Source of the DNA: Nitrososphaerota archaeon
GTDB taxonomy: Archaea > Thermoproteota > EX4484-205 > JAAOZO01
Assembly (NCBI GenBank): GCA_011605715.1
Contig: JAAOZO010000178.1
Location: 1 to 5,657 of the forward strand
Direction: 5' to 3'
DNA: 5,657 bases
Part shown: positions 1-5,425 of the stretch, piece after piece
Numbering within the stretch: position 1 is the stretch's first letter
Layout of the letters: each line of letters opens with the position of its first letter
The notes under the pieces: generated by a model
Databases searched by the model: none
What the model was told of the DNA's origin: nothing
Seen by the model: only the letters and a program-made list of their open reading frames with translations
Program-made: the position numbers and the translations under genes

Positions 1-246
1 ATGTTTCATGTAGTATTTCATCATTGCATATGTTAGAATTGCTTGGTCTTCGCAATCGCCTTGCTTTATTTCGAGCGTAAGTCTAGGTGTTTGTACGTAA
101 TTTCTTACTGTAGATGTTTCAAAGCTGATAATGTAATCAAATCCATCAATGTTTACATGACTATAATAGAATATGTATAACATATTAATATCACTTGCAT
201 ACTTAACATTTGATGTTATACAATCGTAGATTTTTTTTACATTTCT
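1..246 (-). pseudogene. Transglutaminase-like domain protein, 5' part only, probably N-terminally truncated
   Basis: The minus strand is open from an in-frame TAA at 247-249 to the window edge. It reads a peptide with KKIYDCITSNVKY, then VQTPRLTLEIKQGDCEDQA, then a helix ending YYMKH. This is the pattern of the transglutaminase-like fold (PF01841 type): a helix before the core, a 'tP..TL..k.GDCED.A' strand and helix, with the Cys of GDCED as the expected nucleophile. The catalytic His and Asp would lie beyond position 1. The only usual start codon is the ATG at 181-183, giving 61 visible residues, but family-like sequence continues upstream of it to the TAA and there is no ATG, GTG or TTG between. 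I infer that the gene has lost its true 5' end through a nonsense or frameshift mutation, or is a truncated copy. Such proteins are often proteases or amidases; the substrate cannot be told. Family call fairly sure, pseudogene status less so. Confidence 0.55.
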
Positions 247-467
247 TTATTTATAACATTTTTATCAAAAAGAAATCAGAAGCATCAACGATAATTTATG
301 ATATAAGTAGTGACCTAATATGCATGGGCGAAGTAATAAGAGACTTAAGAGAGAAAATAATAGAGTTTAATAAAAATGAAAAAGTTAAGCAAGAAGAATA
401 TCTTAGAACTTTAATTCTCACTACAGAAGAAAAAAGGAAGAAGAGGAAAGTAGAGTACTTATATTAA
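210..467 (+). CDS. Short uncharacterised Lys/Glu-rich open frame, possibly a gene remnant
   Basis: This frame can start at TTG 210 and gives 85 residues. The first 20 or so are Phe/Tyr/Ile/Asn-rich, look like translated A+T-rich spacer, and overlap the opposite-strand transglutaminase-like frame, so they are probably not real. From about position 270 the character changes to a charged, helix-prone segment (REKIIEFNKNEK, EEKRKKRK) with codon use resembling real archaeal genes. An internal ATG at 324-326 would give 47 residues, but no clear ribosome binding site precedes it. I recognise no family. It may be the C-terminal tail of a decayed gene, a small basic protein, or chance. No function is proposed. 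Confidence 0.22.
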   Translation: MMLYNRRFFLHFFIYNIFIKKKSEASTIIYDISSDLICMGEVIRDLREKIIEFNKNEKVKQEEYLRTLILTTEEKRKKRKVEYLY

Positions 468-498
468 TTAGTAAACAGAGGACATATTAGAGACATAC

Positions 499-519
499 AA
501 AAAATAAAATAAAAAAAGA
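499..519 (-). terminator. T-rich terminator downstream of the secreted Trp-rich protein gene
   Basis: Read on the minus strand, 16-36 bases after the TAA of the secreted protein gene, there are successive T runs (CTTTTTTTATTTTATTTTTT). Oligo-T tracts without a strong hairpin are the usual intrinsic terminators of archaeal RNA polymerase. The position at the end of the minus-strand gene group supports the call. Confidence 0.5.
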
Positions 520-534
520 TTTTAGAATGGTATT

Positions 535-1056
535 TTATGGTGCACCAAAACCATTCGGTTTTGCTAACGCAAACCAAAGGTGTCCTGGGCCTATTTTCGG
601 GTCTATTCCCTGATCCATTATTACCTCAGACTGCCCCCAGATTGAATAGCCACCTTCGCGCCAGTATGGGCTCTTATCAAGTTCTGGGCCGACCCATACT
701 ATTTTATAATGCCAAACTGCACCTGAGCCGCCAGGAAAGGCCCCATTAAACTCATTTGTGAGCCATGCATTGTAAGGCGGATCACTCCAACCTTCTTTAT
801 TATCCCTATCCCATTCAGCGTTCCACTTCATCACAAGCTTGTCGTATCTGTAGACACCCCAATATTCCTCTATTTGCTCATCAGACCATCCTTTGGCGCG
901 ACACCAGCTTTCAACAGTGCCCACGAAGACTCTTGCTTTGTAGTTGTAGCCATACTCATTAAAGCCACCACTTTCAGCTAGCACTAGACTTAGCGTCAAA
1001 GAACTAACCAAGACAGTAGCCAAAGCCATAACTAACTTAATCTCTGTTTTCTTCAT
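535..1056 (-). CDS. Secreted Trp-rich protein of an uncharacterised family
   Basis: The protein is 173 aa from the preferred ATG at 1056. It begins with a classic Sec signal peptide: basic MKKTEIK, a hydrophobic core of about 20 residues (VMALATVLVSSLTLSLVLA), and a likely cleavage after Ala27 (VLA/ES). The mature part of about 146 residues opens with GGFNEYGYNYKARVFVGT and is very rich in aromatics, with 12 Trp. Further blocks are VMKWNAEWD, FPGGSGAVWHYKIVW, SPYWREGGYSIWGQ and HLWFALAKPNGFG. I recall related uncharacterised secreted proteins in archaea and bacteria with the same FNEYGYNY...VFVG and PGGSG.VWHYK patterns, but know no function. An ATG at 1083 would add nine residues; I reject it because AGGAG and AAAGGAG lie just inside that stretch, where they can act as ribosome binding site for 1056. 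It sits downstream of the flavodiiron gene on the same strand. An extracytoplasmic binding or structural role is possible but unproven. Confidence 0.85.
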   Translation of the reverse strand: MKKTEIKLVMALATVLVSSLTLSLVLAESGGFNEYGYNYKARVFVGTVESWCRAKGWSDEQIEEYWGVYRYDKLVMKWNAEWDRDNKEGWSDPPYNAWLTNEFNGAFPGGSGAVWHYKIVWVGPELDKSPYWREGGYSIWGQSEVIMDQGIDPKIGPGHLWFALAKPNGFGAP

Positions 1057-1068
1057 TTTTCCATCACT

Positions 1069-1080
1069 CTCCTTTCTCCT
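1069..1080 (-). promoter_or_regulatory. Purine-rich ribosome binding site that favours the 1056 start
   Basis: On the minus strand this stretch reads AGGAGAAAGGAG. The nearer GGAG is 12 bases before the ATG at 1054-1056, a little long, while the upstream ATG at 1083 has no such site before it. This is the main reason for placing the start of the secreted protein at its signal peptide rather than nine codons upstream. Confidence 0.5.
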
Positions 1081-1238
1081 CATTTTACCATGTAGTAGAT
1101 TGAGTTTTTGTTTCTTATAGCATCTTCAACTTTTTCCATGAATTTTTTTCTAACTTTTTCTTATGCTCTTTCCAATACTCTGAATGATGAAAAATGCAAA
1201 GTCCTCTTCTTACGCTCTTCTTCTGTTACTCCACTCAT
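1080..1238 (-). pseudogene. Small frameshifted ORF coupled to the flavodiiron protein stop
   Basis: One base after the flavodiiron TAA an ATG (1236-1238) opens a frame, with GAGGTG 10 bases upstream inside the last flavodiiron codons. As it stands it encodes 25 residues (MSGVTEEERKKRTLHF...) and stops at TAA 1161-1163. Removing one T from the T5 run near residue 16 opens a second frame reading HHSEYWKEHKKKLEK. Adding one A to the A7 run about 15 codons later returns to the first frame, reading FMEKVEDAIRNKNSIYYMVK and ending in a TGA that overlaps the ATG at 1083. The two compensating changes give an uninterrupted 52-residue charged, helical protein. I infer a small real gene broken by two homopolymer indels, or two assembly errors. 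I do not recognise the family. The alternative is a genuine 25-residue ORF followed by spacer. Confidence 0.45.
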
Positions 1239-1239
1239 T

Positions 1240-2430
1240 TTAGACGTCCACCTCAAAAATTTTCTTGGCTAGTGCTTTTCCAATCTCCACTATGCGCTTC
1301 ATATTCTCGTTGGTTGGCGGTCCATTAATTTCTAGTGTGCCAACTACCTCGATTTTGAAATCTCCAAGAATTTCTTGAATCTGTCGTATTGCACCTCCAC
1401 TCCAACCATAAGAGCTTAAAAAAACAGCAAATTTTGTTGGCGGGCGCAACGTCTTGAAAAGATATGTAGCGTAAATAGCCAACGGATGAGCCCCGCCTAA
1501 AACTGTCGGGGCGCCCAAAACAATAGCTCGTGAGTTCACAAGGTCTTTGGCTAAATCGCCAACATCGGTTACGGCTAGGTTGTGGAAGGCTAGTTCAACG
1601 CCCTCCGATGCCAATGTCTCAGCTATCTGCTTGACCATTGCGTCTGTGCTTCCCCACATGCTGACGTAGGCTATTGTGGCTTTTGGCCTGGTTTCACCGG
1701 CCGCCCAACGCCTATATGCATTTAAAATAAGTTCTGGCTTTCTATGAACTGGACCGTGGCTTGGTGCTATCACTTTGATATCTAAACCAGCAATTTTTTC
1801 AAGAGCTTTTTGCGCCATAGCCCTGAAAGGCATCATTATTTCACCCCAGTACCGCTGGGCATGAACCAGCAAATCCTCGATTTCGTCGCTGTAAATACCT
1901 CCAGCCAAATGGGAACCGAAGAAGTCGCACGGAAATAGCACTTTATCCTCTTCTATGTATGTGAACATTGTTTCTGGCCAGTGGAGCATTGGCGCTTCAA
2001 TGAAGCGTAGGGTTTTGTCGCCTAGGCTTATAGCTTCCTTGTCAGCCACAACTTTAATTCGCTCTTGTGGAACGTGATAGTAGATTTGAGCCATTTTCGC
2101 TCCCCTGCCGGTAGCCACCAGTTTGGCTTTCTGTGCAATCTTCATTACGTGGGGTATTGCTCCAGCGTGGTCTGGCTCTGCATGGTTCATAACAACATAG
2201 TCGAGGTCTTCAATACTCGTGAGACTGTTAATTTTATCTTCCAACTCTTTTTCAAAGCCCGGGTTCACAGTATCTATTAGGGCTTTTCCGTTTTTCCCAA
2301 TTATGAGGTAAGCGTTATAGGATGTGCCTCTTGGAAGCGGAATCAAGGCATCGAAAATTCTGCGGTTCCAATCTCTTATGCCAACCCAATAAACGCTTTC
2401 TACTATTTTCATTACATTTCTTTCATTCAT
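1240..2430 (-). CDS. fprA: Flavodiiron protein (FprA-type, A-type flavoprotein)
   Basis: This is an intact 396-residue protein of normal length for class A flavodiiron proteins, cytoplasmic enzymes that reduce O2 to water and/or NO to N2O. Residues 1 to about 245 form a metallo-beta-lactamase-like domain. All expected di-iron ligands are visible: His83, Glu85 and Asp87 in NHAEPDHAG, His150 in MLHWPETM, bridging Asp169 in FPCDFFGSH and His225 in APSHGPVH. Spacings of the first five match the family. Residues from about 252 form a flavodoxin domain with the FMN phosphate loop SMWGSTD (257-263) and the later SSYGWSGG loop (339-346). There is no rubredoxin or flavin reductase extension, so electrons must come from a separate partner (rubredoxin, or F420H2 directly in methanogen homologues). 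O2 versus NO preference cannot be told. A GTG at 2442 also gives an open start, but it lies inside the ribosome binding site AAAAGGTGA; the ATG at 2430 is 8 bases from that site. Confidence 0.95.
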   Translation of the reverse strand: MNERNVMKIVESVYWVGIRDWNRRIFDALIPLPRGTSYNAYLIIGKNGKALIDTVNPGFEKELEDKINSLTSIEDLDYVVMNHAEPDHAGAIPHVMKIAQKAKLVATGRGAKMAQIYYHVPQERIKVVADKEAISLGDKTLRFIEAPMLHWPETMFTYIEEDKVLFPCDFFGSHLAGGIYSDEIEDLLVHAQRYWGEIMMPFRAMAQKALEKIAGLDIKVIAPSHGPVHRKPELILNAYRRWAAGETRPKATIAYVSMWGSTDAMVKQIAETLASEGVELAFHNLAVTDVGDLAKDLVNSRAIVLGAPTVLGGAHPLAIYATYLFKTLRPPTKFAVFLSSYGWSGGAIRQIQEILGDFKIEVVGTLEINGPPTNENMKRIVEIGKALAKKIFEVDV

Positions 2431-2438
2431 CTTCATTT

Positions 2439-2447
2439 TCACCTTTT
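2439..2447 (-). promoter_or_regulatory. Ribosome binding site deciding the flavodiiron start
   Basis: The minus strand reads AAAAGGTGA, complementary to the archaeal 16S rRNA 3' end. It is followed by 8 bases and then ATG at 2430. The GTG at 2442 is part of this motif and so is unlikely to be an initiation codon; the ATG at 2436 is too close. Confidence 0.65.
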
Positions 2448-2463
2448 ATTACAATCTTAATAA

Positions 2464-2475
2464 AGTATATTTATG
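2464..2475 (-). promoter_or_regulatory. Likely TATA box of the flavodiiron gene
   Basis: The minus strand reads CATAAATATACT, resembling the archaeal TATA element. Its centre near 2470 predicts a transcript start about 26 bases downstream, around 2444-2447, leaving a short leader that holds the ribosome binding site. The same A+T-rich stretch may also serve the divergent plus-strand regulator remnant. Confidence 0.45.
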
Positions 2476-2494
2476 CCTTTTCCCAAAATACTAC

Positions 2495-2502
2495 AAGGAG
2501 GA
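2495..2502 (+). promoter_or_regulatory. Ribosome binding site of the decayed HTH regulator
   Basis: AAGGAGGA lies 9 bases before the ATG at 2512-2514. An in-frame ATG at 2503 is too close to use it. The intact site in front of a broken reading frame shows that a real gene once started here. Confidence 0.6.
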
Positions 2503-2511
2503 ATGAACAAA

Positions 2512-2830
2512 ATGCTACTACCATTCAAAGTCACCATAAAAAACTTACTCCCACCAGTGAGGGTTACAGTAGCCAAACAACTAATTGACAAAACATGGCT
2601 TAAAGCAAATAGAGGTAGCCAAACTCTTAGGTGTAAGCCAACCAGCCAATAAGCCTCTACAATAGGAAAATGCGGGGAAAAGCCATAAACTTGAAAAAAC
2701 CAGAGAAATTAGAAAGTTAGTCAAGAATTTAGCGAACTCCTTAGCAAACAGAAACCCATCCATAAAGATTTCACTCTAAAATTCTGCGAAAATCTGTAAG
2801 ACTGCATACGCAATCTACTTTTTAGTTTTT
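2512..2830 (+). pseudogene. Decayed archaeal HTH (XRE-like, COG2522-type) transcriptional regulator
   Basis: After a good ribosome binding site the frame reads MLLPFKVTIKNLLPPVRVTV, the usual opening of small archaeal helix-turn-helix regulators of the COG2522 type. The rest is readable only by changing frame. An extra A in 2590-2593 restores HGLKQIEVAKLLGVSQPA (HTH helices). An extra A at 2648-2649 restores ISLYNRKMRGKAINL. A missing A near 2713-2715 restores KLVKNLANSLANRNPSIKI. Another shift near 2774-2778, and an extra A in 2789-2792, restore KFCEICK, a Cys-x2-Cys pair where relatives carry a C-terminal Cys motif. The exact end is unclear. About five single-base indels make a functional product very unlikely. 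The gene is divergent from the flavodiiron gene with about 80 bases between starts, so it could once have regulated it; that is speculation. Family assignment is from remembered sequence patterns. Confidence 0.75.
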
Positions 2831-3028
2831 CTTTTTTGATCCACCTTCTAATTGTGCTCTCTGAAACTCCTAATTTTTTACTCACTTCCATAACAGACAT
2901 GTAAGGAAAACCTTTACCTTCATGAAAGGGATAACAGCCCCACATCCTTTATATTTATGTTTTTCCTCATCAACAGGTTCTTCATGAAAATCACAATATC
3001 CAAATCCATTGAGTTCATTGGTTTCCAA
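2721..3028 (-). pseudogene. Decayed zinc-finger plus HTH DNA-binding protein
   Basis: A TTG at 3028, preceded by AAAGGTGA (3033-3040), opens METNELNGFGYCDFHEEPVD. It runs on through EEKHKYKGC to about 2942, where this frame loses its sense. Inserting one T there joins it to the next frame: WGCYPFHEGKGFPYMSVMEV, then SKKLGVSESTIRRWIKKEKL, stopping at 2721. The joined protein has a Cys-x2-His, x8, His-x4-Cys-x2-Cys cluster (about residues 12-32), a likely zinc site, followed by a MerR/excisionase-like helix-turn-helix. I have the impression that similar archaeal proteins exist but cannot name the family. Sequence after KLKSRL (about 2815) lies antisense to the converging regulator remnant and may not belong to this gene, so the 3' end may be lost. 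The spacing from site to TTG (4 bases) is short, so the start is uncertain. IS607-type resolvases share a similar HTH, but no recombinase domain follows. Confidence 0.6.
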
Positions 3029-3327
3029 GATCTCACCTTTTTATTCAAGAATTGAAGGGTAACTTTAAGGTATGAAAAACTAGCATCAACATTCTTAGCT
3101 TTTGTATACGTAGCATACATCATAACGTACCTAAGATTTTTGCAATGGGCTCTAAATTAACTTTCTTGATGAACCTAAAAGAGAAAAAAATAATCTTTAT
3201 GAGTCTACGAAAAAGCTAAATATATTGCTTTTCTAATGGCGACATTCTCCGTAAATACTGTAGGTATGCTCTGCCTTTCCCCTAGAAAAACTTTAAGCCA
3301 ATGAATCAAAGTGCTGTATTTAAAGTA
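3029..3327. other. Non-coding or degraded stretch with fragmentary minus-strand frames
   Basis: No intact gene is visible. On the minus strand there are open pieces that look more protein-like than chance: one ending at TAG 3205-3207 (HWLKVFLGERQSIPTVFTEN then VAIRKAIYLAF), one ending at TGA 3120-3122 (FIKKVNLEPIAKILGTL), and one from ATG 3123 (MMYATYTKAKNVDASFSYLK). They are in different frames, have no clear start signals, and I recognise none of them with confidence. They probably represent further decay upstream of the zinc/HTH remnant. Confidence 0.35.
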
Positions 3328-3338
3328 AAATTTAAATA
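3322..3338 (+). promoter_or_regulatory. BRE/TATA promoter placing transcription at the arrestin-like start codon
   Basis: AAAGTAAAA (BRE-like) is followed directly by TTTAAATA at 3331-3338, a near-consensus archaeal TATA box. Its centre is about 26 bases before the ATG at 3361. Transcription would therefore start at or within a base or two of the ATG. Confidence 0.65.
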
Positions 3339-3360
3339 TTGAAGAATATAAAGTAACCTG

Positions 3361-3939
3361 ATGAGCATATTCCAGAAAATCAAAGAGAGAGTTACACCTC
3401 CAAGAGTTAATATTTCTGTTTCCTTAAAAAAACCATTTTTTGTCTTGGGAGAACCAATAGAAGGAACCCTTCAAGTCTTTTCTCAAGAAGAATTCGATGC
3501 TGTTGAAATTAGATGCGAGCTTGATTGTACCGAGCGAGTAAAAAAGTTAAGAAGAGTCTACAATGAAAATCTTAAGCGAGAAGTTGACAGAGAAGTGTGG
3601 GAGTATGCTAAGCTTTTCTCAGCTAGACCCCAGTTAGCTGGGCCTATTCACATTCCAGTTGGATTTGCGCAAAACTATCAATTTAAAATCCAAACTCCAG
3701 TAGGAGTGCAACCTTCTTTAAAAAGCGTTGATAGAGTGGTAGCATGGGAATTAAAGGGAGTAGTTGCAGTAAAAGGAAGACCTGATGCAACCAGTAGAAC
3801 TATTGAAGTTCAAGTCTCGTTACCCTCGCAAGTACCGCTAGTTCAGCAACCTGCAACTGTTACATGTGAGTACTGCGGAACTGTCTATCCTGAAACTTTA
3901 GTAAAGTGCCCAAACTGCGGAGCTCCACGGAAAAAATAA
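3361..3939 (+). CDS. Arrestin-fold protein with C-terminal zinc ribbon
   Basis: The protein is 192 aa, intact and without signal peptide or membrane segment, so probably cytoplasmic. Residues about 15-155 are beta-strand-rich and resemble the N-terminal domain of arrestin/Vps26/Spo0M-like proteins: ISVSLKKPFFVLGEPIEGTL, then VEIRCELDCTERV, then paired strands in YQFKIQTP and VVAWELKGVVAVKG. A Gln/Pro/Val-rich linker (about 153-166) leads to a short zinc ribbon with C169-E-Y-C172 and C183-P-N-C186. Arrestin-fold domains are protein-protein interaction modules; in archaea their partners are mostly unknown, so no process is assigned. There is no ribosome binding site before the ATG (TATAAAGTAACCTG precedes it) and the TATA spacing predicts a leaderless mRNA. 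Neighbours give no functional hint: degraded genes upstream and a converging gene downstream. Fold call fairly sure, zinc ribbon very sure, function unknown. Confidence 0.85.
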   Translation: MSIFQKIKERVTPPRVNISVSLKKPFFVLGEPIEGTLQVFSQEEFDAVEIRCELDCTERVKKLRRVYNENLKREVDREVWEYAKLFSARPQLAGPIHIPVGFAQNYQFKIQTPVGVQPSLKSVDRVVAWELKGVVAVKGRPDATSRTIEVQVSLPSQVPLVQQPATVTCEYCGTVYPETLVKCPNCGAPRKK

Positions 3940-3958
3940 GAGTAGATTGCTCTACTTT
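3939..3958 (+). terminator. Weak hairpin after the arrestin-like gene
   Basis: AGAGTAG (3939-3945) and CTACTTT (3952-3958) can pair into a 7-bp stem with one G-U pair and a 6-base loop, starting at the stop codon. No T run follows, so a terminator role is only possible. Confidence 0.25.
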
Positions 3959-4069
3959 ATTGTAAGAGTTAATGAAACTAATCTACCTATTTTGAAACTG
4001 TTAACTACAGCAAAAAATGCATTATCCTTATGCCATTTTTGACTAAAGGACTTAGAAAATAACTTTTGT

Positions 4070-4085
4070 AAAAAAGAATAAAAAA
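4070..4085 (-). terminator. T-rich terminator downstream of the GlmU-like gene
   Basis: On the minus strand, about 25-40 bases after the TAG at 4110-4112, the sequence reads TTTTTATTCTTTTTT. Two T runs at the end of a gene fit archaeal intrinsic termination. The rest of the 170-base convergent gap (3940-4109) shows no gene. Confidence 0.5.
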
Positions 4086-4109
4086 TGTTTAAGGATTAAC
4101 TCAAAAGTT

Positions 4110-5393
4110 CTACTCTAGCTTGAACTTGCCTTTCTTTACCTTTGCTTCTTTTCTTTCTTGTTTTGTAAGGTCGTAAACCTTTCTTAACATGTTTTCATAG
4201 TCTTTAGTCATGTTAACTTTTCTTCTTGCCATCATTCTTCTTGCAGTTTCCACCGCTGAGTCCAAGAATATTTCTGTAGGCTTTGCTCCAAGACTTTTAG
4301 CCCACATAGTAAAGGAAGGTACGTCTTCTGTTGCATAAGCTATCACCTGAGAACTTACTCCTACTTTCTTTCCAGTTAAGATCATAGCACCTATTGATGT
4401 TTTTGAATGATCACCCATAACTGTACCAACAAATTGTCCTGCTCCGACTTTTTCACCTCTAACGGTAACTTTCACAGTTCCATATGTATTCTTAAGGTCG
4501 GAGTTTGTAGTACCTGCGCCAAGATTAACCCACTCTCCTAAGTAAGAATGACCTATGAAACCTAAGTGACGCTTGTTTGAGTATCCTTGAACTATTGTTT
4601 CTTCTACTTCTCCACCTATTCTGCAAACGGCTCCAAAGCTACAACCTTCCCTTATTTGAGCACCGAATATTATATTGTCCTTACCAATGTAGCTTGGTCC
4701 ATCTATTCTTGAAAGAGTTTGAACGTAAGTATTCTCTCCGATGTACACAGGGCCATTTCTTACATCAATGACAACTCCAGCTTCAACAAAAGCACCTTTA
4801 GCGACGTATAAGTTCTTCGGATCACCATAGATCGTAGCCTTGCTGTCAACTTCTCCTTGTGAACCGCCTTTAGCAATAGAACTAAACTCTTCCTTTATTT
4901 TTTCAGCATTATTGTTCACTAGCTCCCACGTGTACTCTAGAAGCTTTAAATCGCTAACTTCTTTAGACTCTGCTTTACTCTTAAGCTTCTTAATGCTCTT
5001 CTTGTCTATTGGCTCAAGGAAGAGTTCTCCAACTTCTTTTACTAGGTCACTTTTTAAGTATGCAAATGCCAATCTTTCTTTCTGAAATGCCAACGTGTTC
5101 TTACCAAGCGAAGACTCTATGGTGCCCTTTAAGTTACTGGAAGCTAGTAAACTTCCGTTTATTAGCAAGATGTCATCGTCCAATGATTCAAGTTTATTAG
5201 TTGGAACACCTTGTTCAGCATAGGTTGGGGCTAAATAGTCTCTAGTGAAGAATACGTACTCGACGCTTGGGAATAAGCCAACTATTTTCTCGTACAGTTT
5301 ACTAGTTCCACACCTTAGGTCGTATGTAGGTCTTGTGTATGTTAGTGGAAGGAAGTTTTCAAAGTATTCGTCTTCAAAAAAAGCTATTTTCAT
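4110..5393 (-). CDS. GlmU-like sugar nucleotidyltransferase / N-acetyltransferase (NTP_transf_4 plus left-handed beta-helix)
   Basis: The protein is 427 aa and intact. The N-terminal half (about 1-180) starts MKIAFFEDEYFENFLPLTYT and carries RPTYDLRCG and LLINGSLL. These are hallmarks of the alternative GlmU family (TIGR03991/PF13562), which lacks the classic G-x-G-T-R-M loop of standard nucleotidyltransferases. From about 183 to 355 it has hexapeptide repeats forming a left-handed beta-helix (VYIGENTYVQ, SYIGKDNIIFGAQI, KVGAGQFVG, TSIGAMILTG). The acetyltransferase-like block SNKRHLGFIGHSYLGEWVNL followed by GAGTTNSDLKNTYGTV sits at 272-307; His276 aligns by eye with the catalytic His of GlmU. 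The expected role is making a UDP-activated amino sugar such as UDP-GlcNAc for surface glycans or protein glycosylation; exact substrates are unproven. A Lys-rich tail follows residue 385. No other sugar genes are near; it is divergent from eL33. Confidence 0.88.
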   Translation of the reverse strand: MKIAFFEDEYFENFLPLTYTRPTYDLRCGTSKLYEKIVGLFPSVEYVFFTRDYLAPTYAEQGVPTNKLESLDDDILLINGSLLASSNLKGTIESSLGKNTLAFQKERLAFAYLKSDLVKEVGELFLEPIDKKSIKKLKSKAESKEVSDLKLLEYTWELVNNNAEKIKEEFSSIAKGGSQGEVDSKATIYGDPKNLYVAKGAFVEAGVVIDVRNGPVYIGENTYVQTLSRIDGPSYIGKDNIIFGAQIREGCSFGAVCRIGGEVEETIVQGYSNKRHLGFIGHSYLGEWVNLGAGTTNSDLKNTYGTVKVTVRGEKVGAGQFVGTVMGDHSKTSIGAMILTGKKVGVSSQVIAYATEDVPSFTMWAKSLGAKPTEIFLDSAVETARRMMARRKVNMTKDYENMLRKVYDLTKQERKEAKVKKGKFKLE

Positions 5394-5425
5394 TTGGGTT
5401 CGCCACCCACTTGCTCTTTTGTTGC

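Noticed and set aside
537..962. Plus-strand open frames of 65-70 codons opposite the secreted protein
   Set aside because: They are antisense to a gene with a clear signal peptide and family-like blocks, lack ribosome binding sites and show no recognisable domains.
2065..2588. Plus-strand frames opposite the flavodiiron protein and across its promoter
   Set aside because: Antisense shadows of a fully conserved gene; the one ending at 2588 also crosses the real regulator start in another frame.
2581..2763. Minus-strand frame with a hydrophobic Leu/Phe-rich stretch resembling a membrane protein
   Set aside because: It is the complement of the decayed HTH regulator, whose plus-strand reading is clearly family-like; the hydrophobicity comes from the complement of Lys/Glu/Asn codons.
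2840..2920. IS607-type serine recombinase, suggested by the MerR-like HTH
   Set aside because: No catalytic serine recombinase domain follows the HTH and no terminal repeats or partner transposase are visible; the upstream zinc cluster does not fit that family.
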